DNA of 56,188 bases from an uncultured Pseudoxanthomonas sp. (GCA_946886405.1 CAMPIO010000013.1:1-56188); one strand, 5' to 3'. Positions 7,962-17,973 are shown, numbered from the stretch's first letter. Notes: generated by a model from the sequence alone, not told the origin. Translations and numbers: made by a program.

Positions 7962-10028
7962 ATGAGCCGTACTGCCCTCGTCACCAATGCCCTGCCTTAC
8001 GCCAACGGCCCGCTGCACCTGGGGCATCTGGTGGGCTACATCCAGGGTGACATCTGGGTAAGGGCGCGGCGCATGCATGGCGACACGGTGCATTTCGTCT
8101 GCGCCGACGACACCCACGGCACGCCGATCATGCTGGCGGCGGAAAAGGCCGGCGTCACTCCCGAGGCGTTCATCGCCGGCATCCAGGCCAGCCACGAGCG
8201 CGACTTCGCTGCGTTCGGCGTGGCCTTCGACCACTACGACTCGACCAACTCCGCTGCAAACCGCGAACTGACGGAACAGTTCTATCAACGCCTCGACGCC
8301 GGCGGCCACATCAGCCGTCGTACCGTGGCGCAGTTCTACGATCCGGCCAAGGGCATGTTCCTGCCCGACCGCTACATCAAGGGCATCTGCCCGAACTGTG
8401 GATCCGCCGACCAGTACGGCGACAACTGCGAAGTCTGCGGCGCGACATACGCGCCGACCGACCTGAAGGAACCGAAGTCGATCCTGTCCGGCAGTACGCC
8501 GGAGATCCGCGATTCGGAACACTACTTCTTCGAAGTCGGCCACTTCGATGCGTTCCTGCGCGAGTGGCTGGCGGGCGACGTCGCGCTGCCGGGCGTGAAA
8601 GCGAAGCTGCGCGAGTGGCTGGACGCCGAAGGCGGCCTGCGTGCATGGGACATCTCGCGCGATGCGCCCTACTTCGGCTTCGAGATCCCTGGCGCACCCG
8701 GCAAGTATTTCTATGTCTGGCTGGATGCGCCGATCGGTTACCTCAGCAGCTTCCGCGCCCTGTGCGCGGAGCGTGGTCTCGACTTCGCAGCGCATCTGGA
8801 AGCCGGCACCGAGGTCGAACTGCATCACTTCATCGGCAAGGACATCGTCAACTTCCACGGCCTGTTCTGGCCGGCGGTATTGCACGGCACCGGTCATCGC
8901 GCGCCGACGCGCCTGCACGTCAACGGGTACCTGACCGTCGATGGCGCGAAGATGTCGAAGTCGCGCGGCACGTTCATCATGGCGCGCACCTACCTCGACG
9001 TGGGCCTGGAACCGGAGGCACTGCGGTACTACTACGCGGCCAAATCGTCCGGCGGCGTCGACGACCTCGACCTGAACCTGGGCGACTTCATCGCTCGCGT
9101 CAATGCGGACCTGGTCGGCAAGTTCGTCAACCTGGCCAGCCGCTGCGCCGGCTTCATCGACAAGCGCTTCGCCGGCCGTCTCGCCGATACCCTGCCCGAT
9201 CCCGCCATGTACCAGCGCTTCGTCGAGGCGCTCGGCCCGATCGTCGAGGCCTATGAGCGCAACGAACCCGCCGCCGCGCTGCGTATGACGATGGCGCTGG
9301 CCGACGAGGCCAACAAGTACATCGATGACACCAAACCGTGGGTGATCGCCAAGCAGGACGGCGCTGATACCGAACTGCAGGCGGTGTGCACGCAGGGTCT
9401 GAACCTGTTCCGCGTCCTCGCCGCCGCCTTGAAGCCGGTGCTGCCGCGCACGTCGGCGGAGGCGGAGGCGTTCCTCGGCGCGCCGGTGGAAACCTGGAGC
9501 GATGTCGCCACGCCGCTGCAGGCCCACACGATCCAGGCGTACTCGCCCCTCTTCACCCGTATCGACCCGAAACTGATCGACGCCATGACCGACGCCTCCA
9601 AGGACACCCTCGCCGCCGCACCTGCTGCACCTGCCGCCTCCGCGAAAAAGGCCGAAGGGAAACCAGCCGCGCCCGTGGAGGCGAAGGACGCCACCGGCCT
9701 CATCGGCATCGAGGATTTCGCCAAGCTCGACCTGCGCATCGGCAAGGTGCTGGAGTGCGGCTTCGTGGACGGTTCCGACAAGCTGCTGCGCTTCCTGCTG
9801 GACGCGGGCGACCTGGGCCAGCGGCAGATCTTCTCCGGCATCCGCGCCAGCTATGGCGAACCGGAAACACTGCTCGGCCGCAATGTGGTGTTCATCGCCA
9901 ACCTGGCGCCGCGCAAGATGCGCTTCGGCCTGAGCGAAGGCATGATCCTGTCGGCCGGTTTCGACGGCGGCGGGTTGGCCTTGCTGGATGCCGATGCCGG
10001 CGCCCTGCCCGGCATGCCGGTTCGCTGA
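7962..10028 (+). CDS. metG: Methionyl-tRNA synthetase
   Basis: This 688-residue class I aminoacyl-tRNA synthetase charges tRNA-Met in the cytoplasm. The HIGH motif appears as HLGH at residues 19-22 and KMSKS at 330-334. The zinc knuckle is C143/C146/C156/C159 (CPNC and CEVC). A flexible Ala/Lys/Pro-rich linker around residues 545-575 leads to the C-terminal OB-fold tRNA-binding domain ([37 protein letters not shown]), the E. coli-type dimer form. Length and domain order match the family. The rnfB gene follows 22 bases later on the same strand, a neighbour pair common in Xanthomonadaceae. Confidence 0.97.
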   Translation: MSRTALVTNALPYANGPLHLGHLVGYIQGDIWVRARRMHGDTVHFVCADDTHGTPIMLAAEKAGVTPEAFIAGIQASHERDFAAFGVAFDHYDSTNSAANRELTEQFYQRLDAGGHISRRTVAQFYDPAKGMFLPDRYIKGICPNCGSADQYGDNCEVCGATYAPTDLKEPKSILSGSTPEIRDSEHYFFEVGHFDAFLREWLAGDVALPGVKAKLREWLDAEGGLRAWDISRDAPYFGFEIPGAPGKYFYVWLDAPIGYLSSFRALCAERGLDFAAHLEAGTEVELHHFIGKDIVNFHGLFWPAVLHGTGHRAPTRLHVNGYLTVDGAKMSKSRGTFIMARTYLDVGLEPEALRYYYAAKSSGGVDDLDLNLGDFIARVNADLVGKFVNLASRCAGFIDKRFAGRLADTLPDPAMYQRFVEALGPIVEAYERNEPAAALRMTMALADEANKYIDDTKPWVIAKQDGADTELQAVCTQGLNLFRVLAAALKPVLPRTSAEAEAFLGAPVETWSDVATPLQAHTIQAYSPLFTRIDPKLIDAMTDASKDTLAAAPAAPAASAKKAEGKPAAPVEAKDATGLIGIEDFAKLDLRIGKVLECGFVDGSDKLLRFLLDAGDLGQRQIFSGIRASYGEPETLLGRNVVFIANLAPRKMRFGLSEGMILSAGFDGGGLALLDADAGALPGMPVR

Positions 10029-10050
10029 CGCGATCCGCCGTGCTGCGGCG

Positions 10051-10458
10051 ATGAACGCCGATCTCGTCGAACGCCTCGACCGCCTGTTGCCACAGACGCA
10101 ATGCGGTCAGTGTGGTTTCGATGGCTGCCTGCCCTATGCGCAAGCCATGGCGCGTGGTGATGCCGGCGTGGATCACTGCCCGCCTGGCGGGGACGAAGGT
10201 GCGCGGGCCCTGGCCCGCGTGTTGGGCGTGCCTCCGCTGCCTTACGACCGTACCCGTGGCGCGCACAAGCCTGCGATCGTCGCGGTGGTGGTGGAAGCCG
10301 ACTGCATCGGCTGCACGAAATGCATCCAGGCCTGCCCCGTGGACGCCATCATCGGCGGCGCCAAGCAGATGCATGTGGTGATCGATCCGCTGTGCACCGG
10401 TTGCGAACTCTGCGTGCCCGCCTGCCCGGTCGACTGCATCGTGATGGAGCTGGCCTGA
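10051..10458 (+). CDS. rnfB: Short RnfB-like iron-sulfur protein
   Basis: This 135-residue protein resembles the soluble part of RnfB. The N-terminal Fe-S domain has C18, C21, C26 and C43 ([10 protein letters not shown]). Two 4Fe-4S ferredoxin motifs follow: C85/C88/C91/C95 and C115/C118/C121/C125. Proteobacterial RnfB normally starts with a transmembrane helix and is longer. Here the protein begins directly at the Fe-S domain, and no other rnf genes (A, C, D, G, E) are nearby. It may act as a free electron carrier or associate with a complex encoded elsewhere. The ATG at 10051 is chosen because upstream sequence is still metG and the domain begins there. Confidence 0.85.
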   Translation: MNADLVERLDRLLPQTQCGQCGFDGCLPYAQAMARGDAGVDHCPPGGDEGARALARVLGVPPLPYDRTRGAHKPAIVAVVVEADCIGCTKCIQACPVDAIIGGAKQMHVVIDPLCTGCELCVPACPVDCIVMELA

Positions 10459-10474
10459 GGCCAACGCGAACGGC

Positions 10475-10534
10475 GCCGTTCGCCGTTCGCCGTTCGCCGT
10501 TCGCCAGTCGGCCATCAGCGATCAGCGATCAGCG
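10475..10534. repeat. Two short 7-bp tandem repeat tracts between rnfB and the TraB gene
   Basis: GCCGTTC is repeated four times exactly (10475-10502), and ATCAGCG three times exactly (10514-10534). They lie between convergent rnfB and the TraB/GumN gene. The second tract overlaps the last two codons of the TraB gene, so a change in copy number could alter that protein's C-terminus because 7 is not a multiple of 3. Confidence 0.8.
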
Positions 10535-11476
10535 GCTACCGGTCGCACACGCGGAGCACACGCGCTCGACCGTGTAGCCATGTGCACGCAGTTTCTCAAC
10601 GACGCCATCCTCGCCCAGCAGATGCAGCGCGCCAACCACGACCAGCGCGTCGTCGCCGCCCGGCTGGTCGAGGATCCGCTGGATCTTGGGGACCCACGCG
10701 TCGTTGCGGTCCACGTTGATGCGCTTGTACAGACGCGGGTACTCCGCGCGCATGTCCGACGCCATCCCGTTCCACAGCTCATCGACATCGCCACGACGCC
10801 AGGCATCGTGCAGGCGCGCGGTCTCCGTCGAGCCCTTCTCGGCCTGCTCAAGCGCTTCCGCGACGAACTGCCGCTGCTCGGTCGCGTCCATGCCATCCAG
10901 CACGGCGATCTGCTCCTGTGCGCGCTCCAGGCCTGCGGTGGGTTTGCCCGCCGCCTTGGCTTGCTCCATGAAGTGGTTGTCCAGGCCCAGCTTCGGATCC
11001 AGGCCCTGCTTTGTCATCTCGACGATGCTGATGGTCAGGCCGACGAACCACGGCTCGAAACGGGCGAACGAGGCCAGTGGCAAGCCATTCTTGTTCGCCC
11101 ATGCCTCCAGGCGCATCCACGTGGCGGCGTCGATGTCCTGCTGCAACGTCTTGCCATCGTTGCGCATGGCGGCCTGCATCATCAACTGCGCCACCGCCGG
11201 CGACTGCATTTCCTCCGGCGACAATTCGAACATCACGCGCTCGGCATCGGTGAACGCGGCATCGACATCGCCGGACAGCGGATAGTCGGTCGTGCGCAAC
11301 AGATGGAACGAGCCGAGCAGATAGACGGCGTTGTCCTTGTCGGACACCTTCCACATCAAAGGCACCGGTGCCGGTGCCGTCGTCGTGACGGGTGCGTCTG
11401 CGGTGGCGGCGGATGCGGTCGTGCCACCCAGCAAGGCAACAACGATGAGAGCTTTCAGCGAATAGCGCAGCAGCAT
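10529..11476 (-). CDS. TraB/GumN family protein
   Basis: This is an exported protein of 315 residues with a signal peptide ending near residue 23 (ASAATADA). Family features are the N-terminal GSFH segment (YLLGSFHLL), a conserved acidic pair in the middle, and the C-terminal VVVGALHLLGEDGVVEKL segment. The fold is shared with Tiki-type metallopeptidases, with GxxH motifs proposed to bind metal. In Xanthomonas the founding member GumN lies at the end of the xanthan cluster, but its role is unclear. It is downstream of the DUF1684 lipoprotein (17-base gap) and probably co-transcribed with it. The last codons fall in a 7-bp tandem repeat. Confidence 0.85.
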   Translation of the reverse strand: MLLRYSLKALIVVALLGGTTASAATADAPVTTTAPAPVPLMWKVSDKDNAVYLLGSFHLLRTTDYPLSGDVDAAFTDAERVMFELSPEEMQSPAVAQLMMQAAMRNDGKTLQQDIDAATWMRLEAWANKNGLPLASFARFEPWFVGLTISIVEMTKQGLDPKLGLDNHFMEQAKAAGKPTAGLERAQEQIAVLDGMDATEQRQFVAEALEQAEKGSTETARLHDAWRRGDVDELWNGMASDMRAEYPRLYKRINVDRNDAWVPKIQRILDQPGGDDALVVVGALHLLGEDGVVEKLRAHGYTVERVCSACATGSR

Positions 11477-11493
11477 GGAATACGTCCTTGTCG

Positions 11494-12429
11494 TCAGAGT
11501 ACTTTGATGGGTTTCGCGTAGGCTTTTTCACCCGCTGCGACCAGCAGGTCGAGGCGGTTTTCCGCCGGCGGCAACGGACAGGTCGCGTAGGGCGTGAAGG
11601 CGCAGGGCGGGTTGTAGGCGCGGTTGAAATCCAGCACGACCTTGCCGGCCTGCGGGGCGTCCGCATCCAGGAAACGGCCCGCGGGATAGCTGCCGTGGCC
11701 GCTGGTGCGGTCCGCCAGCACGAAGAACAACGGTCCGCCGGCCTGTCCCAGCGCCTCCAGCTGATAGGTCTTGCCTTCGCGCTCGAACTCGACGACGCCG
11801 GGGTTCGGCGACTCGTTGGCTACGCCGATCACGTCGACGATGGTCAGCGTCTTGCCTGGCGGGTGTGGAATGAAGCGACCTTCGATGCGCCAGTCCTCCT
11901 GCGCAGGCCAATAGTCCAGCCCGATGAACTGCGTGCGCGATTCGGCATCGGCATGCTTCACGCGCAACGCATGGCGTCCCCCGCGCTCGATGATGGTCAA
12001 CAACCCCTTGCCTTCGTCGAAGCCGATCGTCGACGGCTGCGCATCGCGGTCGCTCTGCAGTTCCACGCGTCCCTTCAACGGTTCGCCGTTGAACGTCAGC
12101 GCTGCGCCGCCTTCAGGGGTGAGGAACACCTGCCCGTCCTGCTGCGTGACCATGCCCAGCTTGGCCGGACCGACCGCCAGCTTGATACCGCTGCCCGGGC
12201 CGCTGCCAATGAAGTGGGACTTCAGTTCGATCCAGTGCAGTCCGACCAGACTCGTCCAACCATCGGGAGCCGTCAGCTCGTTCTTGCGCTGCTCGCGCCA
12301 GGCGGCGTTGTCGGCCAGGAAATTGACGTCCGCCACCTTGCCGGTTGACGCAGTCTTCTCATCGCCGCCGCACCCGGCCAGCAACCCCAGCAGCATGGCC
12401 ACCCCCAGCCATCCCGTGTTCTTCCCCAT
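11494..12429 (-). CDS. DUF1684 lipoprotein
   Basis: This 311-residue protein has a lipoprotein signal peptide (lipobox LLAGC, residues 17-21) and then the DUF1684 domain. Typical segments are WREQRKNELTAPDGWTSLVG near the N-terminus, and DFNRAYNPPCAFTPYATCPL with PPAENRL near the C-terminus. The family is widespread in proteobacteria and has no established reaction. Its ATG lies one base after the mutL stop codon, so translation is likely coupled to mutL. It should be anchored in the envelope. Confidence 0.85.
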   Translation of the reverse strand: MGKNTGWLGVAMLLGLLAGCGGDEKTASTGKVADVNFLADNAAWREQRKNELTAPDGWTSLVGLHWIELKSHFIGSGPGSGIKLAVGPAKLGMVTQQDGQVFLTPEGGAALTFNGEPLKGRVELQSDRDAQPSTIGFDEGKGLLTIIERGGRHALRVKHADAESRTQFIGLDYWPAQEDWRIEGRFIPHPPGKTLTIVDVIGVANESPNPGVVEFEREGKTYQLEALGQAGGPLFFVLADRTSGHGSYPAGRFLDADAPQAGKVVLDFNRAYNPPCAFTPYATCPLPPAENRLDLLVAAGEKAYAKPIKVL

Positions 12430-12430
12430 G

Positions 12431-14221
12431 TCAGCGTCCTCGCAGGAACCAGCGGTCGATCTCGTTCAAGGAAAAGCGCGCCCAGGTCGGGCGGCCATGA
12501 TTGCATTGGCCCGAGCGCTCGGTGACTTCCATCTCGCGCAACAGAGCGTTCATTTCCGGCAGCGTGAGGCGGCGGTTAGCACGCACGGCGCCGTGGCACG
12601 CCATCGTCGACAGCAGTTCGTCGCGGGCCGCCGCCACGCGGCGGCTTTCCCCGTGTTCGCGCAGGTCGGCCAGCACATCGCGCAGCAACGCTTCGGGTTC
12701 GGCGTTCGAGAGCAGCGCCGGAATGCTGCGCACGTTCAACGACTGCGGACCGCTGCGGGTGATGTCGAAGCCAAGCGCCGCCAGCGTGGCGGCTTCACGC
12801 TCGGCCACGTCGGCCTCGCGCTCGGCCACCGCCAGCACCAACGGCACCAGCAACGGTTGCGCACGCAGGCCGATGCCGTCGTGCGCGCCTTTCAACTTTT
12901 CATAGCCGATCCGTTCGTGCGCGGCATGCATGTCGACCACGATCAGGCCGTCGGCATTCTCCGCCAGGATGTAGATGCCGTGCAGCTGCGCAATGGCGAA
13001 GCCCAGCGGCGGAATGCCATCCGCATCACCGGCCGGCATCGCCTGCGCAGGGGACGGCGCAGGCAGCGCACCCGAAGCCGGGGCGGCATACAGCGCAGCG
13101 TACGCCGCCGGCGCTTCCGCCACATTGAGCCCCAGCGGCGACTGCTGCGTGGGCATCCAGGCGGAGGGCACCGATGCCATGGGCCGCGCAGCGAACGGCG
13201 ACGGCACCGCATCATTCGGCAACGCGCCCGCACGCGTTTCCGCCAACGCGTCGTGCAGCGTACGGTAGACGAAATCGTGGATCAGCCGGGTATCCCGGAA
13301 GCGCACTTCGTGCTTGGCCGGATGGACGTTGACGTCGACACGCGTGGGATCCAGTTCCAGGAAGAGGACGTAGGCGGGCTGGCGGCCGTGGAACAGCACG
13401 TCCTGGTACGCCATCTTCACCGCGTGCGCGATGTTGCGGTCGCGCACCGAGCGTCCGTTGACGTAGACGTATTGCTGATCCGCACTGGCGCGCGAGTAAC
13501 TGGGCTGTGCGATCCAGCCCTGCAGGCGCAGGCCGGCAGCCGCGTGGTCCACGCGCAGCGCGTTGCGCGCGAACTCGTCGCCGAGCGTTTCGCTCAGGCG
13601 GGCCAGTGATTCCAGTTCATCGGCCTTGTAGCGCCGCGATGGCCGACCGTTGTGCGACACGCGGAGTTCGATATCGGGACGCGCCAGCGCCAGCGAGCGC
13701 AGCCACTCTTCGATGTGGCCCATTTCGGTGCGCTCGGCGCGCAGGAACTTGCGCCGTGCCGGTACGTTGTAGAACAACTCGCGGACTTCCACCGTGGTGC
13801 CCACGGCGTGCGGTTTGGGCGCCACCTCGCCCACTCTGCCGCCCTCCACCTGCAGCGACGCGCCGTGCTCGTCCTGGGCGCGGCGCGAGGTCAGCGCAAA
13901 GCGGCTGACCGACGCGATCGAGGGCAACGCTTCACCGCGGAAACCGAGCGTGGCGACCGCCTCCAGGTCATCCAGCGAGGCGATCTTGCTGGTGGCGTGG
14001 CGCGAGACCGCCAGCGGCAGTTCGTCAGGCGCGATCCCGCCACCGTCGTCGCGAATGCGGATGAGGCGGACGCCGCCCTCCTCCAGGTCGATGTCAACGC
14101 GACGCGCACCGGCGTCCAGTGCGTTTTCGACCAGTTCCTTGACCACGGAGGCAGGACGCTCGACGACTTCGCCTGCGGCGATCTGGTTGATGAGGGTGTC
14201 GGGAAGCTGGCGGATCGGCAC
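12431..14221 (-). CDS. mutL: DNA mismatch repair protein MutL
   Basis: This 596-residue protein couples MutS mismatch recognition to strand excision. The N-terminal GHKL ATPase (about 1-330) shows [36 protein letters not shown] and [13 protein letters not shown] Pro/Ala-rich linker (about 330-400) leads to the dimerisation domain. That domain carries the endonuclease motif D-x-H-A-x2-E-x4-E beginning at D430 ([12 protein letters not shown]), consistent with a latent nicking endonuclease in a mutH-lacking lineage. The start is a GTG with the conserved [26 protein letters not shown] -10-like box lies about 45 bases upstream. It sits downstream of the amidase gene. Confidence 0.97.
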   Translation of the reverse strand: MPIRQLPDTLINQIAAGEVVERPASVVKELVENALDAGARRVDIDLEEGGVRLIRIRDDGGGIAPDELPLAVSRHATSKIASLDDLEAVATLGFRGEALPSIASVSRFALTSRRAQDEHGASLQVEGGRVGEVAPKPHAVGTTVEVRELFYNVPARRKFLRAERTEMGHIEEWLRSLALARPDIELRVSHNGRPSRRYKADELESLARLSETLGDEFARNALRVDHAAAGLRLQGWIAQPSYSRASADQQYVYVNGRSVRDRNIAHAVKMAYQDVLFHGRQPAYVLFLELDPTRVDVNVHPAKHEVRFRDTRLIHDFVYRTLHDALAETRAGALPNDAVPSPFAARPMASVPSAWMPTQQSPLGLNVAEAPAAYAALYAAPASGALPAPSPAQAMPAGDADGIPPLGFAIAQLHGIYILAENADGLIVVDMHAAHERIGYEKLKGAHDGIGLRAQPLLVPLVLAVAEREADVAEREAATLAALGFDITRSGPQSLNVRSIPALLSNAEPEALLRDVLADLREHGESRRVAAARDELLSTMACHGAVRANRRLTLPEMNALLREMEVTERSGQCNHGRPTWARFSLNEIDRWFLRGR

Positions 14222-14286
14222 GTGCTGGCGGCGCAGACGCGCCGTCTCGGGGAATCAGCCGTGATGATAGCCGAGCGGCTGCGCGA

Positions 14287-15825
14287 TCAGGGCGCGCCGG
14301 CCGCGCCGCCTGCCGCGACGGTACGCGCATCGGCATCGGCCTGGGCCCGCGCGGCGAACAGGGTTCCCGGCGGCGGCTGGCGGGTGAAGTACGACTGGAT
14401 GCCGTCGAGCACCGCCCCCGCCACCTTGCGCTGGTGCGCCGGGTCGAACAGGCGCTTTTCCTCATCCGCGTTGGAGATGAAGCCGGTTTCCACCAGCATC
14501 GCCGGCATGTCCGAATTGCGGAGCACTTCGAAGTTGGCGAACTCGATCTGCGGCTTGTGGGTCTTGCCCAGGCCCTTCAGCGAGGTCAGCACGTGTCCGG
14601 CGGCGTCCTGCGACGCCTTCATGTGACCGCTCTGGGCCAGGTCCAGCAGCACGTTGGACAAGGTGTCCTTGGTCAGGCGCACGCCGCCGACGAGGTCGGA
14701 CGCGTTTTCCTTGTCTGCCAGCCAGCGCGCGTGCTGCGACGACGCGCCGCGCAGCGAGAGCACGTACACGGACGAGCCCCATGCACTGCGGTTCTCTGCC
14801 GCATCGGCGTGGATCGATACGAACATGTCGGCCTTCGCCGCCCGTGCCTTACGGGCGCGCTGCGGACGCTCGACGTATACGTCGGTGTCGCGGACCAGGT
14901 AGGCCTTCATGCCCGGCGTGGCGTTGATCTGGCGCGCGAGTTCCCTGGAGATCGCCAGCACAGCGTGCTTCTCGTAACGACCGCTGGGACCGATGGCCCC
15001 CGGGTCCTGGCCGCCGTGTCCGGGGTCGATGGCGATGACCAGCGGACGCGTCCCGGCGGCCACGGTGGCCGGCACCTTCGGCGCTTCCGCCGGAGCGGTC
15101 GTCGCAACCGGCAACGGGGTCGGCTGGCCGGTGGCGATGGTATAGGTCGGTCGTTCGCCGGCGGAGGACGGCGTCGCCACCGTCGCTGCGGTGGACTGGC
15201 CATTGAGGATGGCCTGGGGCGAGGGCGATGCCGGACTGGCAGGCGTCAGCCCTGTCGCCGCCGGAACCGAGCCGGCCTGCACCACTTGCGCTGTCAGCAG
15301 CGCGGTAGCACGGGCAGCATCGGCCTGTGGCGAGGACGAGGGGACCTGGGTCGCCGTCGGCGGCGGTGTCGTGTTCACACTTGCAGTCGCTGCGGCGGTA
15401 GCCGTTGCTGCCTGCACCGCGACGCCGTCGCCCGGCCACTCGATCACCAGCCGGGAGTTGGCGCCCGCCTGCTCCATCCGGGGCGCGAGCGCGGTCACCG
15501 GCGATGCGAGGTCGAAGACGACGCGCAGCGTGTTCGCATCCGGCTGGCCGGTGCGTATGGCGCGCACGATGCCGGCCGGAACCGGCAGCCGCAGACCCGC
15601 CTTCGCTTTGGACGCCGGTAGATCCACGACCAGGCGATCGGGGCCTTTCAGGGTGAGGGTCTTGTACTGGCCGGCACCGACCAGCTCGATCTCCGCCCGG
15701 GTACCGGTGCTGCCCTGTGCCAGGGTGACGCGGGTGACTTCACCCGCCAGCAGCGTGCACGGGATCGCGGCAAGCAGGCCTGCAAGGGCGAGACGCTGCA
15801 AGGTGGTGGGCATCCCCGGGCTCAT
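14287..15825 (-). CDS. N-acetylmuramoyl-L-alanine amidase (AmiB/AmiC type)
   Basis: This 512-residue periplasmic zinc amidase cleaves the amide bond between MurNAc and the peptide stem during daughter-cell separation. It has a signal peptide (residues 1-27), an AMIN domain for septal peptidoglycan targeting (about 30-130), and a long low-complexity Ala/Thr/Pro linker (about 140-250). The Amidase_3 domain follows, with zinc ligands H270 (DPGHGG), E in RYEKH and H in SIHAD, and catalytic E446 (VETGF). No LysM domain is seen. It sits between tsaE and mutL, as in E. coli, where the gene is amiB. A good promoter abuts the start. Confidence 0.93.
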   Translation of the reverse strand: MSPGMPTTLQRLALAGLLAAIPCTLLAGEVTRVTLAQGSTGTRAEIELVGAGQYKTLTLKGPDRLVVDLPASKAKAGLRLPVPAGIVRAIRTGQPDANTLRVVFDLASPVTALAPRMEQAGANSRLVIEWPGDGVAVQAATATAAATASVNTTPPPTATQVPSSSPQADAARATALLTAQVVQAGSVPAATGLTPASPASPSPQAILNGQSTAATVATPSSAGERPTYTIATGQPTPLPVATTAPAEAPKVPATVAAGTRPLVIAIDPGHGGQDPGAIGPSGRYEKHAVLAISRELARQINATPGMKAYLVRDTDVYVERPQRARKARAAKADMFVSIHADAAENRSAWGSSVYVLSLRGASSQHARWLADKENASDLVGGVRLTKDTLSNVLLDLAQSGHMKASQDAAGHVLTSLKGLGKTHKPQIEFANFEVLRNSDMPAMLVETGFISNADEEKRLFDPAHQRKVAGAVLDGIQSYFTRQPPPGTLFAARAQADADARTVAAGGAAGAP

Positions 15826-15832
15826 GCCGCGG

Positions 15833-15861
15833 ATTCAAGCACCATCGGCTCACGAATGCAA
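15833..15861 (-). promoter_or_regulatory. Promoter of the amidase gene
   Basis: On the minus strand TTGCAT (15861-15856), 17 bases, and TTGAAT (15838-15833) form a sigma70-type promoter. The -10 box ends 7 bases before the ATG at 15825, so the transcript would be leaderless or have a leader of about one base. Confidence 0.65.
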
Positions 15862-15900
15862 GGCGTTTTCCCTTAATAATCCGCAACCTGGCGGATGTTC

Positions 15901-16383
15901 CTAACCGGACTGGCGAGATGCAGCCTGCAACTGGCCGTCTGTCATCGCGCGCGCAATCCATTGTTCGCCGACGGAGGATGCCCCGATGAGCTGGGCCGAA
16001 CGACCCGCACCGTCGACCTCCAGCGCCACGTGAAGGTCGGGGGGCGGCAATGCCCTCAGGCCGCGTTCCGGCCATTCCACCAGCCACAGCACGGCGGCGC
16101 CTTCGTCCAGCCCGAGAAATTCGAGTTCGCCCGCATCGCCGATGCGGTACAGGTCCAGGTGCCAGGCTTCCCCACCGCCGATGGGATAACGCTCTACCAG
16201 CGTGTAGGTAGGGCTGCGGATCGCACCCGACACGCCCAGGGTGCGCAGCAGCGCGCGCGCCAGCGTGGATTTGCCGGCACCCAGGTCGCCCTGCAGGTGG
16301 ACCACGGCGGAGGCAGGACGCGTGCGGGCGAGCGACTCGCCCAGCGCTTCGGTGGCCTCGTTGTCGGAAAGGAACACGTGCAT
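15901..16383 (-). CDS. tsaE: tRNA threonylcarbamoyladenosine biosynthesis ATPase TsaE
   Basis: This 160-residue P-loop ATPase works with TsaB and TsaD to make the t6A37 modification in ANN-decoding tRNAs. Walker A is GDLGAGKST at residues 32-40. The segment IRSPTYTLVERY and the Walker B-like LDLYRIGDAGELEFLGLDE are diagnostic for the family. It lies between nnr and the amidase in the conserved nnr-tsaE-ami-mutL order. A TAGAAT box ends exactly 6 bases before the ATG, suggesting a leaderless transcript starting at the initiation codon. Confidence 0.95.
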   Translation of the reverse strand: MHVFLSDNEATEALGESLARTRPASAVVHLQGDLGAGKSTLARALLRTLGVSGAIRSPTYTLVERYPIGGGEAWHLDLYRIGDAGELEFLGLDEGAAVLWLVEWPERGLRALPPPDLHVALEVDGAGRSAQLIGASSVGEQWIARAMTDGQLQAASRQSG

Positions 16384-16389
16384 GCCGTG

Positions 16390-16395
16390 ATTCTA
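16390..16395 (-). promoter_or_regulatory. -10 box directly upstream of tsaE
   Basis: TAGAAT on the minus strand is separated from the tsaE ATG by exactly 6 bases. The -35 region is not recognisable. This places the expected transcription start on the first base of the start codon. Confidence 0.5.
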
Positions 16396-16433
16396 AGCGC
16401 TCGCGCGATGCACACCGCACGACACGGTGTCGC

Positions 16434-17906
16434 TCATGGATTGGCCAATCGACGCAGGTGGGGGAAAAGGTCTGACGGCAGCAGGCCGCGCTGGCCATCC
16501 CATGCCGCAGCGTCGCCGGCCGATGCGTGCAGCAGCGCACCGGCGCAGGCCGCGTCGAAAGCGGAAAGCCCCTGCGCGCGCAACGCGGCGATGACCCCCG
16601 TCAGCACATCGCCCATGCCGCCCACGGCCATGCCGGGATTGCCGGCATCGATCACACACGGTGTTTCGTCGGGTGCCGCGACAACGGTGCCCGCGCCCTT
16701 CAGCACCACCACGCAAGCATGGCGCTGCGCGATCGTTCGCGCGGCAGCGAAACGGTCGCGCTGCACCTCCGCTGTGACGCAGTCGAGCAGGCGCGCGGCT
16801 TCGCCGGGATGCGGTGTAAGGATGGTGTTTTCCAGCCTCTGCGGCGACATCGCCAGCAGGTTGAGTGCATCGGCATCCATCACCATAGGCTTGCCGCTGC
16901 GCATCGCGCGCTGGAACAGTGCGCGTCCCCATTCGCCCTGCCCCATGCCCGGGCCGAGCGCGATCACGCGCGCACGCTCAAGCAACGGCGCCAGGTCTTC
17001 CGTCGATTCCACCGCACGCACCATCGCCTCAGGCCTGCGTGCCAGGAGCACCGCGACACGCGCAGGCCGCGTCGCCACGCTCACCAGGCCGGCACCGGTA
17101 CGCAATGCGGCTTCTGCGCATAGCGCGATGGCGCCGCCGCTGCCGTCGTCACCCCCGATGCAGAGCACGTGGCCGGACTCGCCCTTGTGCGTATTCCGGC
17201 GGCGCGGAAGCAGCCAGCGCACCAATGCCTCCTGTCCCAGCAGCGAAGCGTCGGCTGGGATGCCATCGAAGGCGCTGGCGGGAATATCGAGGTCGTCCAG
17301 CTCCATCACACCGGTGTACTCCAGCGCGTCGCCGGTATACAGACCCGCATGCCGCACGATGAACTGCAGCGTGCGCGTCGCCAACACTGCGGCGCCCGGC
17401 GCGGTGCCGCGATCGGCATCCACGCCGCTGGGTACATCGAGTGCCAGCACCGGCACCGCCTGCGCGTTGAGCGCGTCGATCAACGCCTGCACATCCGATT
17501 CCGGCGCGCGCGACAGGCCGATGCCGAACAGCGCATCGACCACCACGTCCGCCTGCGGCAGTGCGTCGTCGAACAGCGTGATCTGGCCGCCGGCAGCGAC
17601 GTATTCGGTGCAGGCGCGCTGTGCGACGGGATTACCGGGGACGTGTGCCGGCAGGTGCACGACATCGACGCGACGGCCCGCACGCTGCGCGTGCCGTGCC
17701 AGTACGTAGCCATCGCCGCCATTGCTGCCAGGCCCGCACACCACGACGATGCGCTGAGCACCGGGCCAGTGCAGCAGCAGGTATTGCCATGCTGCCAGGC
17801 CGGCGCGCTGCATCAACAGGTATGGATCGCCACCGAGCACCTGCGTGGCGCGTGCGTCCAGCGCCCGCGCGGCATGCGTGGAATACAGGGGCCAGGTGCC
17901 GGACAT
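16434..17906 (-). CDS. nnr: Bifunctional NAD(P)H-hydrate epimerase / ADP-dependent NAD(P)H-hydrate dehydratase
   Basis: This 490-residue enzyme repairs damaged NAD(P)H hydrates. The N-terminal YjeF_N epimerase domain (about 1-215) has GPGSNGGDGYVLARHAQRAG. The C-terminal ribokinase-like dehydratase domain has HKGESGHVLCIGG, ALGPGMGQ, ILTPHPGEAARL and the signature NPGMAVGGMGDVLTG. The two-domain fusion and length match the family. It heads the nnr-tsaE-ami-mutL run and diverges from queG across a 67-bp gap. A TAGAAT box ends 6 bases before the ATG. Confidence 0.95.
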   Translation of the reverse strand: MSGTWPLYSTHAARALDARATQVLGGDPYLLMQRAGLAAWQYLLLHWPGAQRIVVVCGPGSNGGDGYVLARHAQRAGRRVDVVHLPAHVPGNPVAQRACTEYVAAGGQITLFDDALPQADVVVDALFGIGLSRAPESDVQALIDALNAQAVPVLALDVPSGVDADRGTAPGAAVLATRTLQFIVRHAGLYTGDALEYTGVMELDDLDIPASAFDGIPADASLLGQEALVRWLLPRRRNTHKGESGHVLCIGGDDGSGGAIALCAEAALRTGAGLVSVATRPARVAVLLARRPEAMVRAVESTEDLAPLLERARVIALGPGMGQGEWGRALFQRAMRSGKPMVMDADALNLLAMSPQRLENTILTPHPGEAARLLDCVTAEVQRDRFAAARTIAQRHACVVVLKGAGTVVAAPDETPCVIDAGNPGMAVGGMGDVLTGVIAALRAQGLSAFDAACAGALLHASAGDAAAWDGQRGLLPSDLFPHLRRLANP

Positions 17907-17912
17907 GGCGGG

Positions 17913-17918
17913 ATTCTA
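17913..17918 (-). promoter_or_regulatory. -10 box directly upstream of nnr
   Basis: TAGAAT on the minus strand lies exactly 6 bases before the nnr ATG, implying a leaderless transcript. It is one half of a compact divergent promoter region with queG. Confidence 0.5.
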
Positions 17919-17961
17919 GGTCTGCCCCGGGTTGTGGGGAAGTGAATCCGGACGCTCCTCC

Positions 17962-17967
17962 TATAAT
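17962..17967 (+). promoter_or_regulatory. Consensus -10 box directly upstream of queG
   Basis: A perfect TATAAT ends exactly 6 bases before the queG ATG. No convincing -35 hexamer is present at 16-18 bp. The expected start of transcription coincides with the start codon. Confidence 0.6.
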
Positions 17968-17973
17968 CCGCAC

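Noticed and set aside
7863..9527. A 554-codon minus-strand open frame inside metG
   Set aside because: It is fully antisense to a clear methionyl-tRNA synthetase and has no family features.
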